DNA of 64,000 nucleotides from Pseudomonas sp. URMO17WK12:I11 (GCF_007677725.1 NZ_VEDF01000005.1:124001-188000); one strand, 5' to 3'; shown: positions 18,071 through 27,115, counted from the stretch's first letter. The notes: generated by a model from the letters alone, not told the origin. Numbers and translations are program-made.

Positions 18071-20359
18071 ATGAAACTGTCTCTGCTGGGCCTGGCCATG
18101 GGCCTCGCCAGCCAGGCGGCCCTCGCCGCCCCGATCGCCCCGCCCCTGCAGGACAAGCAGGCTTTCATCGAGCATCTGATCAGCCAGATGAACGAAGCCG
18201 AAAAGATCGGCCAATTGCGCCTGATCAGCATCGGTCCGGAAATGTCCCACGAAAAGATCCGCGAAGAAATCGCGGCCGGGCGCATCGGCGGCACGTTCAA
18301 CTCGCGCACCGCGCCGGAAAACCGGCCGATGCAGGATGCTGCCATGCGCAGCCGCCTGAAGATCCCGATGTTCTTCGCCTACGACACCATCCACGGCGAG
18401 CGCACCATCTTCCCCATCGGCCTGGGCTTGGCCGCCACCTGGGACATGGACGCCATCGCCAAGGTCGGCCGTACCTCGGCCATCGAAGCCTCAGCCGACG
18501 CCCTGGACATGACCTTCGCGCCGATGGTCGACATCGCCCGCGATCCGCGCTGGGGCCGCACCAGTGAAGGGTTTGGCGAAGATACCTACCTGACCGCGAA
18601 GATCGGCCAGGTGATGGTGCGCTCGTTCCAGGGCAGCAGCCCGGCCAATCCCGACAGCATCATGGCCATCGTCAAGCACTTCGCCTTGTACGGGGCGGTG
18701 GAAGGCGGGCGCGACTACAACACGGTCGATATGAGCCTGCCGAAGATGTACAACGACTACCTGCCGCCCTACCGCGCCGCGCTCGATGCCGGGGCTGGCG
18801 GGGTGATGGTGGCGCTCAACTCCATCAACGGTGTACCGGCCACCTCCAACACCTGGCTGATGAACGATCTGCTGCGCAAGCAGTGGGGGTTCAAGGGCGT
18901 GACCATCAGCGACCACGGCGCCATTCAGGAGCTGATCCGCCATGGCGTCGCCCGCGACGGCCGCGAGGCGGCCAAGCTGGCGATCAAGGCCGGTATCGAC
19001 ATGAGCATGAACGACACCCTTTACGGCCAGGAGCTGCCAGGGCTGCTCAAGTCTGGCGAGGTCACCGAGCAGGAACTGAACCAGGCCGTTCGCGAAGTGC
19101 TCGGGGCCAAGTACGACATGGGCCTGTTCAAGGACCCGTACGTGCGCATCGGCAAAGCCGAAACCGACCTCGAGGATTACTACGGCGAAGACCGCCTGCA
19201 TCGCCCGGCTGCCCGCGATGTGGCGCGGCGCAGCCTGGTGCTGCTGGAAAACAAGCAGCAGACCCTGCCGCTGAAGAAAGCCGGCACCATCGCCCTGGTC
19301 GGGCCGCTGGCCGACGCGCCGATCGACATGATGGGCAGCTGGGCCGCCGATGGCAAACCGATGCACTCGGTCACCGTACGCGAAGGCTTGCGCCGCGCGC
19401 TCGAAGGCAAGGCCGAACTGCTCTTCGCCAAAGGTGCCAACGTTACCGGCGACAAGGCGATTCTCGATTACCTGAACTTCCTCAACTTCGATGCACCGGA
19501 AATCGTCGACGACCCGCGCCCTGCGGCGGTGCTGATCGACGAGGCGGTCAAGGCCGCGCAAAAAGCCGATGTTGTGGTGGCCGTGGTCGGTGAGTCGCGG
19601 GGCATGTCGCACGAATCGTCGAGCCGCACCACCCTGGAAATCCCGGCCAGCCAGCGCGCGTTGATCAAGGCGCTGAAGGCCACCGGCAAGCCGCTGGTGC
19701 TGGTGCTGATGAACGGCCGGCCACTGTCGCTGGCCTGGGAGCGCGAGCAGGCCGATGCCATGCTGGAAACCTGGTTCGCTGGCACCGAGGGCGGCAACGC
19801 CATCGCCGATGTGCTGTTCGGTGACTACAACCCTTCGGGCAAGCTGGCCATCACCTTCCCGCGCTCGGTGGGGCAGATCCCGATGTACTACAACCACACG
19901 CGCATCGGCCGGCCCTACACCCCAGGCAAGCCTGGCAACTACACGTCGCAGTACTTCGAAGAACCGAACGGCCCGCTGTATCCATTCGGCTACGGCTTGA
20001 GCTACAGCAGCTTCGAGCTGTCGGACCTGACCCTGTCGGCCCAGGACCTCAAGCGGGGCGACACCCTGCAGGCCAGCGTCACGGTGAAGAATACCGGCAA
20101 GCTTGCAGGCGAGACGGTGGTCCAGCTGTACCTGCAGGATGTGTCGGCATCGATGAGCCGCCCGGTCAAGGAGCTGAAGAACTTCCAGAAACTCCTGCTC
20201 GAGCCTGGTGAGTCACGCACCTTGAGCTTCCGCATCAGCGAGGATGACTTGAAGTTCTACAATGGCCAGCTGCAGCGGGTGGCCGAACCTGGCGAGTTCA
20301 CCGTCCAGGTCGGCCTGGATTCCGAGGCGGTGCAACAGAAAAGCTTCGAACTGCTGTAA
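18071..20359 (+). CDS. bglX: Periplasmic beta-glucosidase BglX (GH3)
   Basis: A 762-residue family 3 glycoside hydrolase with a clear signal peptide (MKLSLLGLAMGLASQAALA). Order: GH3 N-terminal barrel with nucleophile D281 in VTISDHGAIQEL, GH3 C-terminal alpha/beta domain (VVAVVGESRGMSHESSSRTT), and a fibronectin III-like domain at the end. It hydrolyses terminal beta-glucose from short glucosides in the periplasm. ATGs at 18059 and 18068 are also in frame; 18071 gives the best leader. No sugar transporter is adjacent, so its substrate in this organism is unclear. Confidence 0.93.
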   Translation: MKLSLLGLAMGLASQAALAAPIAPPLQDKQAFIEHLISQMNEAEKIGQLRLISIGPEMSHEKIREEIAAGRIGGTFNSRTAPENRPMQDAAMRSRLKIPMFFAYDTIHGERTIFPIGLGLAATWDMDAIAKVGRTSAIEASADALDMTFAPMVDIARDPRWGRTSEGFGEDTYLTAKIGQVMVRSFQGSSPANPDSIMAIVKHFALYGAVEGGRDYNTVDMSLPKMYNDYLPPYRAALDAGAGGVMVALNSINGVPATSNTWLMNDLLRKQWGFKGVTISDHGAIQELIRHGVARDGREAAKLAIKAGIDMSMNDTLYGQELPGLLKSGEVTEQELNQAVREVLGAKYDMGLFKDPYVRIGKAETDLEDYYGEDRLHRPAARDVARRSLVLLENKQQTLPLKKAGTIALVGPLADAPIDMMGSWAADGKPMHSVTVREGLRRALEGKAELLFAKGANVTGDKAILDYLNFLNFDAPEIVDDPRPAAVLIDEAVKAAQKADVVVAVVGESRGMSHESSSRTTLEIPASQRALIKALKATGKPLVLVLMNGRPLSLAWEREQADAMLETWFAGTEGGNAIADVLFGDYNPSGKLAITFPRSVGQIPMYYNHTRIGRPYTPGKPGNYTSQYFEEPNGPLYPFGYGLSYSSFELSDLTLSAQDLKRGDTLQASVTVKNTGKLAGETVVQLYLQDVSASMSRPVKELKNFQKLLLEPGESRTLSFRISEDDLKFYNGQLQRVAEPGEFTVQVGLDSEAVQQKSFELL

Positions 20360-20376
20360 CCGTTTGGTCGCCCCTT

Positions 20377-20412
20377 CCGGCCTCGGCGCGGGCTTGCGCG
20401 CGAAGAGGCCGG
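20377..20412. repeat. REP-like palindrome
   Basis: CCGGCCTC (20377-20384) pairs with GAGGCCGG (20405-20412), and the loop contains GCGCGGGCTTGCGCGC. This resembles the abundant P. putida REP element, which reads CCGGCCTCTTCGCGGG in one strand. It lies between bglX and the sensor kinase and probably also limits read-through or stabilises mRNA ends. Confidence 0.7.
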
Positions 20413-20443
20413 CACTCAATCGCCTTGATCCGGACCTGCCCCA

Positions 20444-22201
20444 ATGCCCTTTTCCTTTCGCGCCCTGCGTCTGGGGCTGATCACCCTGCTGATCGTGCTG
20501 GGTACCGTGCTCAGCGCCGGCTGGGCCATGCACCAGGCCAAGCGCCAGGCCATGGAAGAGGACGCGCGCCGCGCCAGTCAGCAGCTGACGCTCTACGCCA
20601 CGGCTCTGCACACGCTGATCGATCGCTACCGCGCGCTGCCGGCGGTACTGGCGCTGGACCCGGAACTCATCGCGGCGCTGCGTGGGCCGGTCAGCGAGCA
20701 ACAGCAACATGCGCTGAACCTCAAGCTCGAACGCATCAATGGCGCGGCCAATTCTTCGACCCTGGAGCTGCTCGACCGTACCGGGCTGGCGGTGGCCGCC
20801 AGCAACTGGCGCCTGCCGACGACCTACGTCGGTTCCAACTATGGCTTCCGGCCTTACTTCAAGCAGACCCGCAGCCAAGGTTCGGGCCGCTTCTACGCCG
20901 TTGGCGTGACCAGTGGCGTGCCGGGTTATTTCCTGTCCAGTGCAGTGAAGGATGAGCAGGGTCGCTTTCTCGGGGCCATGGTGGTCAAGCTCGAATTCCC
21001 CGAGCTTGAGCGCGAATGGCGCCAGGGCAGCGACATCCTGCTGGTCAGCGACGCCCGTGGCATCACCTTCATCGCCAATCAGGACGGCTGGCGCTACCGT
21101 GAGCTGCAACCGCTGAGCGCTGCCGATCGCGCGGAGCTGGCGCAAACCCGCCAATACGACAAGCAGCCCCTGGTGCCCCTGCATCCGCAAATCCTCACCC
21201 GCTTCGCCAACAACAGTTACCTGAGCCGGGTGAGCGGCCCTGAGGGCAGCGTCGAGTACCTCTGGGAGAGCCTGCCCCTGCAGAGCGAAGACTGGACCCT
21301 GCACCTGCTGCGCAAACCCCAGGTCCAGGCCGCCGGGCGCAACGCTGCACTGGGGGCCGCCGCGGTGTGGCTGAGCCTGGTGTTCGCGGCGCTGTTCATC
21401 AGCCAGCGGTTGCGCCTGGCGCGCTTGCGCCAGCGCAGCCGCGAACAGCTCAAACGCCAGGTCGAGGAGCGTACCCGCGAGCTGCGCACGGCCCAGGAAG
21501 GCCTGGTGCAGTCGGCCAAGCTGGCCGCCCTGGGGCAGATGTCGGCCGCCATGGCCCACGAAATCAACCAACCGCTGACCACCCAGCGCATGCAGCTGGA
21601 AACCTTGCGCCTGCTGCTCGATCATGGCCGTTACGACGAGGCGCGCCAGGCCCTGGAGCCGCTCGAGCAGATGCTCACGCGGATGGCCGCGCTGACCAGC
21701 CACCTGAAGACCTTCGCCCGCAACAGCCCGGGCGGTCTGCGCGAGCGCCTGGACCTCGCCAGCGTGGTCGACCAGGCCCTGCACCTGCTCGAGACGCGCA
21801 TACGCGCCGAAGCCGTCGAGGTCGCGTTGTACCTGGCGCGTCCGGCCTGGGTCCGCGGCGACGCGATTCGCCTCGAGCAAGTGTTGATCAACCTGCTGCG
21901 CAATGCCTTGGACGCCATGGCCGACAAGCGCTACAAGCGTCTTGAAGTGCGCATCGAACCCGATGGGCAACAGTGGCGCCTGAGCGTGCTGGATTCCGGC
22001 GGCGGCATTGCCGACGCGCATCTGGGCAAGCTCTTCGACCCATTCTTCACCACCAAACCGGTGGGCGAAGGCCTGGGCCTGGGCCTGGCGATTTCCTATG
22101 GCATCATCGCCGAGGCCGGTGGCCTGCTGCATGCCGAAAACGTGCCGGGCGGCGCCCGGCTGATTCTGACCCTGCCGCAAGACCAGGAGCCCGTATGTTG
22201 A
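20444..22201 (+). CDS. DctB/MifS-type sensor histidine kinase
   Basis: A 585-residue kinase with membrane segments near 7-27 and 307-326. A long periplasmic sensor of the double-Cache type ([19 protein letters not shown] is typical of DctB) lies between them, then a HisKA box with H372 in MAHEINQPL and an ATPase with DSGGGI and GLGLGLAIS. It should autophosphorylate on sensing a dicarboxylate or 2-oxoglutarate and pass phosphate to the sigma54 activator, whose ATG overlaps its stop by 7 bases. In P. aeruginosa the MifSR pair governs 2-oxoglutarate use; the adjacent permease suggests the same here. Confidence 0.88.
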   Translation: MPFSFRALRLGLITLLIVLGTVLSAGWAMHQAKRQAMEEDARRASQQLTLYATALHTLIDRYRALPAVLALDPELIAALRGPVSEQQQHALNLKLERINGAANSSTLELLDRTGLAVAASNWRLPTTYVGSNYGFRPYFKQTRSQGSGRFYAVGVTSGVPGYFLSSAVKDEQGRFLGAMVVKLEFPELEREWRQGSDILLVSDARGITFIANQDGWRYRELQPLSAADRAELAQTRQYDKQPLVPLHPQILTRFANNSYLSRVSGPEGSVEYLWESLPLQSEDWTLHLLRKPQVQAAGRNAALGAAAVWLSLVFAALFISQRLRLARLRQRSREQLKRQVEERTRELRTAQEGLVQSAKLAALGQMSAAMAHEINQPLTTQRMQLETLRLLLDHGRYDEARQALEPLEQMLTRMAALTSHLKTFARNSPGGLRERLDLASVVDQALHLLETRIRAEAVEVALYLARPAWVRGDAIRLEQVLINLLRNALDAMADKRYKRLEVRIEPDGQQWRLSVLDSGGGIADAHLGKLFDPFFTTKPVGEGLGLGLAISYGIIAEAGGLLHAENVPGGARLILTLPQDQEPVC

Positions 22202-23529
22202 ATTCGGTGATCGTCGTCGATGACGAGGCCAGCATCCGCAGTGCGGTCGAGCAGTGGTTGAGCCTGTCAGGCTTCAACGTGCAGGTGTTCGCCCGCGCCG
22301 AAGACTGCCTGGCACAGCTGCCCGCCCACTTCGCCGGGGTGATCATCAGCGATGTGCGCATGCCTGGCATGGACGGCCTGCAGCTGCTGGCACGCGTGCA
22401 AGCCGAAGATGCCGATCTGCCAGTCATTTTGCTGACCGGCCACGGGGACGTGCCGATGGCCGTTGAGGCGATGCGCAACGGGGCCTATGACTTTCTGGAA
22501 AAGCCCTTCACCCCGCAGCACCTGCTGGGCAGCCTGCGCCGGGCGCAGGAGAAACGCCAGCTGGTCCTGGAGAACCGCCGCCTGCATGAGCAGGCCGATC
22601 TCAAATCGCGCCTGGAGGCGACCTTGCTGGGCATGTCCACCGGCATGCAGCAGCTGCGCCAGCAGGTGCTGGACCTCGCCAGCCTGCCCGTCAATGTCCT
22701 GATCCGTGGCGAAACCGGCAGTGGCAAGGAACGTGTCGCGCGCTGCCTGCATGACTTCGGGCCACGTGCCACCAAGCCGTTCGTGGCGCTCAATTGCGCA
22801 GCCATTCCCGAAACGCTGTTCGAGGCCGAGCTGTTCGGTCATGAAAGCGGTGCCTTCACCGGCGCCCAAGGCAAGCGCATCGGCAAGCTGGAATATGCCA
22901 ACGGCGGTACGCTGTTTCTCGATGAGATCGAAAGCATGCCCCTGGCCCAGCAAGCCAAGCTGTTGCGGGTGATTCAGGAGCAGAAGCTCGAGCGCCTGGG
23001 TGCCAACCAGAGCATCAGCGTCGACCTGCGGATCATCGCCGCGACCAAGCCGGACCTGCTCGAAGAGGCCCGCGCCGGGCGCTTTCGCGAAGACCTTGCC
23101 TACCGCCTGAACGTGGCTGAATTGCGTTTGGCGCCCTTGCGTGAGCGACGTGAAGACATCCCCCTGTTGTTCGAGCACTTCGCCCGTGCCGCTGCGGACA
23201 AACTGGCGCGCAGCGCGCCTGCGCTCTCGGCGCCGCAGCTGGCGCAACTGCTGACCCATGACTGGCCAGGCAACGTCCGCGAGCTGGCCAATGCCGCCGA
23301 ACGGCATGCCTTGGGGTTGGGCCTGTCGAATATCGAGGTCGTCCCTGCCGGACAGTCCCTGGCCGAGCAAATGGAAGCGTTCGAGGCGCAATGCCTGCGC
23401 GCGGCACTGCGTCAGCACGGTGGTGAAATCAAGGCGGTGATGGAGGCGTTGCAGCTGCCTCGGCGCACGCTCAATGAAAAGATGCAGCGCCATGGCTTAT
23501 CGCGCGAGACATTCATCGGCGCCCAATAG
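22195..23529 (+). CDS. DctD/MifR-type sigma54-dependent response regulator
   Basis: A 444-residue NtrC-family activator. Order: receiver with phospho-acceptor D53 (VIISDVRMPGMDG), AAA+ domain with Walker A GETGSGKE and the sigma54-contact loop ESGAFTGAQG, R-finger region, and a Fis-type helix-turn-helix (GEIKAVMEALQLPRRTL). The intact GAFTGA loop means it can open sigma54 promoters. The kgtP-like gene downstream has such a promoter plus tandem repeats, one of which overlaps this gene's stop codon. This makes a compact sensor-activator-target unit. Confidence 0.92.
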   Translation: MLNSVIVVDDEASIRSAVEQWLSLSGFNVQVFARAEDCLAQLPAHFAGVIISDVRMPGMDGLQLLARVQAEDADLPVILLTGHGDVPMAVEAMRNGAYDFLEKPFTPQHLLGSLRRAQEKRQLVLENRRLHEQADLKSRLEATLLGMSTGMQQLRQQVLDLASLPVNVLIRGETGSGKERVARCLHDFGPRATKPFVALNCAAIPETLFEAELFGHESGAFTGAQGKRIGKLEYANGGTLFLDEIESMPLAQQAKLLRVIQEQKLERLGANQSISVDLRIIAATKPDLLEEARAGRFREDLAYRLNVAELRLAPLRERREDIPLLFEHFARAAADKLARSAPALSAPQLAQLLTHDWPGNVRELANAAERHALGLGLSNIEVVPAGQSLAEQMEAFEAQCLRAALRQHGGEIKAVMEALQLPRRTLNEKMQRHGLSRETFIGAQ

Positions 23530-23586
23530 GCGGAAATCCGCTTATTGATCATGCTGGATAGGCGTAAAACCGCTTACCGTAAGTGG
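23528..23586 (+). promoter_or_regulatory. Tandem upstream activator sites for kgtP (putative)
   Basis: AGGCGGAAATCCGCTTA (23528-23544) and AGGCGTAAAACCGCTTA (23560-23576) are 15/17 identical and 32 bases, about three helical turns, apart. The first contains a perfect dyad GCGGA-AA-TCCGC. An additional imperfect palindrome CCGCTTACCGTAAGTGG spans 23570-23586. The block lies 110-170 bases before the -24/-12 promoter, the usual spacing for NtrC-family enhancers. Binding by the adjacent MifR-type protein is inferred. Confidence 0.65.
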
Positions 23587-23693
23587 ACGCTGCCGGCGCT
23601 ACACCGCCCTTTGCGGGCACACGCCTTGCGCAGAGGCCTGCAGGCTGGGGCTTCGAGATGCAGAGGCCCTCGTTTGGAGCGCCCTGCACCCAT

Positions 23694-23710
23694 TTGGCAC
23701 ACCTTCTGCA
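23694..23710 (+). promoter_or_regulatory. Sigma54 (-24/-12) promoter of kgtP
   Basis: TTGGCACACCTTCTGCA has GG at 23696-23697 and GC at 23708-23709 with exactly 10 bases between, the RpoN signature; the -24 box TTGGCAC is perfect. Transcription would begin near 23721, giving a leader of about 50 bases that includes AGAAGG before the ATG. Confidence 0.8.
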
Positions 23711-23770
23711 CTGGGCTTGGCAAGCTGCGCCCTGGCGCGCTCTCACAACAACAACGAGAAGGTATCCCTG

Positions 23771-25090
23771 ATGGATAACGCCACCACCCTGCCAAGCGGG
23801 GCGGCCGCCACGCCGACCGCTGAAAGAACCACCGCCAGCCGCCTCAAGTCGATCTTCAGCGGCTCGATCGGCAACATGGTCGAATGGTACGACTGGTACG
23901 TCTACGCCGCATTCTCGCTCTACTTCGCCAAAGCCTTCTTCCCGGCAGGCGACTCCACTGCACAACTGCTCAACACCGCCGCGATCTTCGCCGTGGGCTT
24001 CTTGATGCGCCCGATCGGCGGCTGGTTGATGGGCATGTATGCCGACCGCAAAGGCCGCAAGGCCGCGCTGATGGCCTCGGTGTTGCTGATGTGCGCAGGC
24101 TCGCTGGTGATCGCCCTGACCCCAGGTTATGAAACCATTGGCGTGGCGGCGCCGATCCTGCTGGTGATCGCGCGCCTGATGCAGGGCCTGTCGGTGGGTG
24201 GCGAATACGGCACTTCAGCCACTTACCTGAGCGAGATGGCGAGCAAGGAGCGTCGTGGCTTCTTCTCCAGCTTCCAGTACGTGACGCTGATCTCCGGCCA
24301 GCTCATCGCCCTGGCCGTGCTGATCGTGCTGCAACAGACCCTGACCACCGAGCAGCTGTATGCCTGGGGCTGGCGCGTACCGTTCGTGATCGGCGCACTG
24401 TGCGCCGTGGTGGCCCTGTACCTGCGGCGCGGCATGGAAGAAACCGCCTCGTTCACCAAGAAGGAAAAGGCCAAGGAAAGCCTGATGCGCACCCTGATGC
24501 GCCACCCCAAGGAACTGTTGACCGTGGTCGGCCTGACCATGGGCGGCACCCTGGCCTTCTACACCTACACCACCTACATGCAGAAGTACCTGGTCAACAC
24601 GGTGGGCATGAGCATCAGCGACTCGACCACCATCTCGGCCGCCACGCTGTTCCTGTTCATGTGCTTGCAGCCCCTGGTCGGCGGGTTGTCCGACAAGATC
24701 GGCCGGCGCCCGATCCTGATCGCCTTCGGCGTACTGGGAACCCTGTTCACCGTACCGATCCTCAGCACCCTGCACACCATCCAGACTTGGTGGGGCGCGT
24801 TCTTCCTGATCATGGCAGCACTGATCATCGTCAGCGGCTACACCTCGATCAATGCCGTGGTGAAAGCCGAACTGTTCCCCACTGAAATCCGTGCCCTGGG
24901 CGTAGGCCTGCCCTATGCACTGACCGTATCGATCTTCGGGGGTACGGCAGAGTACGTGGCCCTGTGGTTCAAGAGCGTCGGCATGGAGAGTGGCTTCTAC
25001 TGGTACGTGACCGGCTGCATCGCCTGCTCGCTGCTGGTGTACGCGACCATGAAGGACACCAAGCAGCACTCGCGAATCACCACTGACTAA
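23771..25090 (+). CDS. kgtP: 2-oxoglutarate permease-like MFS transporter
   Basis: A 439-residue major facilitator of the metabolite:H+ symporter type, with 12 membrane segments. The signatures are NMVEWYDWYVYAAFSLYF in the first segment, GWLMGMYADRKGRK in the first cytoplasmic loop and [18 protein letters not shown] in segment 4. It strongly resembles KgtP and the PcaT of this same window. The sigma54 promoter and the adjacent DctBD/MifSR-type pair support uptake of 2-oxoglutarate or another dicarboxylate. ATG at 23771 follows GAAGG. A terminator lies 23 bases after the stop. Confidence 0.85.
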   Translation: MDNATTLPSGAAATPTAERTTASRLKSIFSGSIGNMVEWYDWYVYAAFSLYFAKAFFPAGDSTAQLLNTAAIFAVGFLMRPIGGWLMGMYADRKGRKAALMASVLLMCAGSLVIALTPGYETIGVAAPILLVIARLMQGLSVGGEYGTSATYLSEMASKERRGFFSSFQYVTLISGQLIALAVLIVLQQTLTTEQLYAWGWRVPFVIGALCAVVALYLRRGMEETASFTKKEKAKESLMRTLMRHPKELLTVVGLTMGGTLAFYTYTTYMQKYLVNTVGMSISDSTTISAATLFLFMCLQPLVGGLSDKIGRRPILIAFGVLGTLFTVPILSTLHTIQTWWGAFFLIMAALIIVSGYTSINAVVKAELFPTEIRALGVGLPYALTVSIFGGTAEYVALWFKSVGMESGFYWYVTGCIACSLLVYATMKDTKQHSRITTD

Positions 25091-25113
25091 GGCTGGTCAG
25101 GGCTGAAAACGAC

Positions 25114-25145
25114 AGGGCGTTTCCAGCGATGGGACGCCCTTTTTG
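25114..25145 (+). terminator. Rho-independent terminator after kgtP
   Basis: AGGGCGT (25114-25120) pairs with ACGCCCT (25134-25140), followed by TTTTT (25140-25144). Confidence 0.88.
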
Positions 25146-25608
25146 TTCAGCCCTTGAAAACCGTGAGCCGATTAACGCGCCTATTCGGGTCACCTTATGA
25201 GCCGAATAGGCGCGTTAATCGGCTCATTGGCGAGCTGAATTTGCTCACCTGGCATCAATGGCTTTTCCCAGTTGCGGAAGGCGTTCTGAGCAAACCGATA
25301 CTGGTCGCTAATTGCGCAATGAAGCACCCAGGCAGGTGATCTTGACATCACCCCATGGCTTCCCTGACCCAAGCTGGCCAGTGTCTTAACGCGCTATTAA
25401 TTTCCCATGTGCACTCTGCACTGCATGGCGCAGACCGGCGGTGTGCACGATCCATCGAGTCCAACTCGCCTGCCGTTTTTCCCTGATCAGCGCCATTTAT
25501 AATCGAATAAATAGATCAATAGGCGCGAGTATTTGCGCTTTTTAATCGTATTAATGGGCGTAACCTTAATCCCATCAAGCCATTCAACCCTCTACAGGAG
25601 CAATCCTC
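25146..25608. other. AT-richer intergenic region with a long palindrome
   Basis: About 460 bases without a supported gene, lower in GC than its surroundings. It holds the 25-bp perfect inverted repeat described separately. The decamer AATAGGCGCG, found in the palindrome's right arm (25205-25214) and inverted in the left arm, recurs at 25518-25527. A 61-codon open frame at 25154-25339 runs straight through the palindrome, has no recognisable product and is not called. The 3' end must contain the promoter of the small exported protein at 25609. Confidence 0.6.
25164..25226. repeat. 25-bp perfect inverted repeat with 13-base loop
   Basis: The left arm (25164-25188, beginning TGAGCCGATTAACG) is matched exactly by the reverse complement at 25202-25226; the 13-base spacer is 25189-25201. 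There is no T-run on either side, and the kgtP terminator already lies upstream, so it is not an ordinary terminator. It does not look like the P. putida REP element either. Confidence 0.85.
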
Positions 25609-25818
25609 ATGAAAAGCAAACTGATCCTCACCGTTGCCCTTTCCGTTCTTGCTACGGGCGCATTTGCCGAAGACGGCTTTGACCGAACCAATGCCCATTC
25701 TTTCGCCACAACCCAGAGCCAATCGGCGAACTATGCCGAAGATGGCTTCGATCGCACCAACGCGCAGCGCTTTGCCGAAGACGGTTTCGACCGCACCCAT
25801 GCCCATCGCCTCAGCTGA
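25609..25818 (+). CDS. Small exported protein with AEDGFDRT repeats
   Basis: A 69-residue protein with a signal peptide (MKSKLILTVALSVLATGAFA) and a good AGGAG before the ATG. The mature 49 residues contain three copies of AEDGFDRTNA or AEDGFDRTHA, at about residues 20, 43 and 56. The DNA copies (from 25666, 25735 and 25774) differ mostly at synonymous positions, so the peptide repeat appears to be under selection. Similar small Pseudomonas proteins are often labelled 'phage infection protein' without experimental basis. Location would be periplasmic or secreted; function unknown. Confidence 0.8.
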   Translation: MKSKLILTVALSVLATGAFAEDGFDRTNAHSFATTQSQSANYAEDGFDRTNAQRFAEDGFDRTHAHRLS

Positions 25819-25937
25819 GCACTGCTGCAAGCAACCCAGCCCGGCATTAGCCGGGCGTGAGCGTATCCAGGCGCGCCCGGGCTTGGCACACTAGGCACCT
25901 CGTCAACCAGGAGGTAGGGCCAGCAAGCCCAGCACTC

Positions 25938-26543
25938 ATGTACTACTACGAACCCGCCAAAGGCCACGGCCTGCCCCACGACCCCTTCAACGCCATCGTC
26001 GGCCCACGGCCGATCGGCTGGATTTCTTCGCAGGACCGCGAAGGCCGCTTGAACCTGGCGCCCTACAGCTTCTTCAACGCCTTCAACTATATTCCGCCGA
26101 TCATCGGCTTCTGCAGCGTCGGGCGCAAAGACAGCTTGAACAATATCGAGCAGACCGGTGAGTTCGTGTGGAATCTTGCCACCCGCCCTTTGGCCGAGCA
26201 GATGAACCAAAGCTGCGCCGCGGTGGGGCCCGAGGTCAGCGAATTCGAATTGAGCGGCCTGAGCGCAGCACCCTCGCGCGTGGTCAGCGTGCCGCGAGTC
26301 GGCGAAACACCGGTCGCCTTCGAGTGTAAGGTCAGCCAGATCGTCCAGCTCAAGCGCGCCGATCAGGCACTGGTACCCAGCTGGCTGATCCTCGGGGAAG
26401 TGGTAGCGGTGCACATTGCCGAGCACCTGCTCAAGGACGGCATCTACGACACCGCAGCTGCCGAGCCGATTCTGCGGGGCGGCGGCCCGGCCGACTATTT
26501 CGAGTTGGGCACGCTGTTCAAGATGGCGCGGCCGCAGGGCTGA
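25938..26543 (+). CDS. Flavin reductase family (FMN-binding split barrel) protein
   Basis: A 201-residue protein of the DIM6/NTAB flavin reductase family. It starts with DPFNAIVGPRPIGWISSQDREGRLNLAPYSFFNAFNYIPPIIGFCS, the characteristic FMN-binding segment. It may supply reduced flavin or reduce a small molecule. The nearby minus-strand ABM-type monooxygenase could be a functional neighbour but is in the opposite orientation. The ATG at 25938 matches the family start MYYYEP; the frame runs farther upstream without similarity. Confidence 0.87.
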   Translation: MYYYEPAKGHGLPHDPFNAIVGPRPIGWISSQDREGRLNLAPYSFFNAFNYIPPIIGFCSVGRKDSLNNIEQTGEFVWNLATRPLAEQMNQSCAAVGPEVSEFELSGLSAAPSRVVSVPRVGETPVAFECKVSQIVQLKRADQALVPSWLILGEVVAVHIAEHLLKDGIYDTAAAEPILRGGGPADYFELGTLFKMARPQG

Positions 26544-26777
26544 TCACCAGATCAACTCGCCCTCGGCGCTGACGCCCTGCAGGCGTTGCAGTTCTGCCGT
26601 GGCCGCCTCGTCGGCGGCCACGGCGCCCTTGAAGACCTGCCCGTCGAGGACCTTGTGAAAGCGCGGCGCGCCGCCCATGCCAAGGGCCTTGACTGCGATC
26701 GCCGCGCTGTAGCCGCCGCCCGCTGCCGGAACCATTGCCGATACCGCTTCGTGGTGGGGGAATTCTCTGCGTGCCAT
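26544..26777 (-). CDS. Hypothetical 77-residue protein
   Basis: A small soluble protein (MARREFPHHEAVSAMVPAAG, ending GVSAEGELIW) with no signal peptide or membrane segment. Its stop abuts the stop of the flavin reductase gene on the other strand, and the next minus-strand gene upstream is the ABM protein. The start at 26777 is the most sensible ATG; codon use resembles the neighbours. I do not recognise a family with certainty. Confidence 0.65.
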   Translation of the reverse strand: MARREFPHHEAVSAMVPAAGGGYSAAIAVKALGMGGAPRFHKVLDGQVFKGAVAADEAATAELQRLQGVSAEGELIW

Positions 26778-26821
26778 GTTGCTTTCCGAGACAGGAGCGA
26801 AGGGCGGCATTCTAACCGTGA

Positions 26822-27115
26822 TCAATCGAAGGTATGCAAGTCGAGACTGCTGACGACCCGGGCCTGGACCAGCTCGCCGAATAGCTCCAGCGTCGGCGAG
26901 GCGAAATAACCACGCATCGCCTGCTGGTCCTGCCAGCTGCCGCTGAGCAGCCACAGGTCGGCGTCAGCCTGGGAGCGTTGGACGGTGAAGCCCAGGCACC
27001 CGGGGGTGCGCAACGAGGGTTCCAGCAGATCCCGCAGGCGTGCCCCGAGTTCTGCCGAGCGGCCGCTGCTGGCACGGACCAAAGCCAAGTGGGTGACCGG
27101 TTGTCGTAAGGTCAT
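26822..27115 (-). CDS. ABM-superfamily putative quinol monooxygenase
   Basis: A 97-residue protein with the pattern of antibiotic biosynthesis monooxygenase domains: an N-terminal beta strand THLALVRASSG, then RDLLEPSLRTPGCLGFTVQRS and WLLSGSWQDQQAM. These small ferredoxin-fold proteins oxidise quinols without cofactor or bind small aromatics. It is divergent from the AraC-type regulator with a 29-bp palindrome between them, suggesting regulation by that protein. Confidence 0.82.
   Translation of the reverse strand: MTLRQPVTHLALVRASSGRSAELGARLRDLLEPSLRTPGCLGFTVQRSQADADLWLLSGSWQDQQAMRGYFASPTLELFGELVQARVVSSLDLHTFD

Noticed and set aside
20213..22180. A 655-codon minus-strand open frame over bglX end and the sensor kinase
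   Set aside because: Same shadow pattern; the plus-strand kinase has intact HisKA and ATPase motifs.
25154..25339. A 61-codon frame in the palindrome-containing gap
   Set aside because: It reads through both arms of the palindrome, lacks a ribosome site and has no recognisable product.
25839..25856. GCCCGGC-ATTA-GCCGGGC hairpin as terminator of the AEDGFDRT gene
   Set aside because: A perfect stem but no T-run follows; may still stabilise the mRNA, so not called as terminator.
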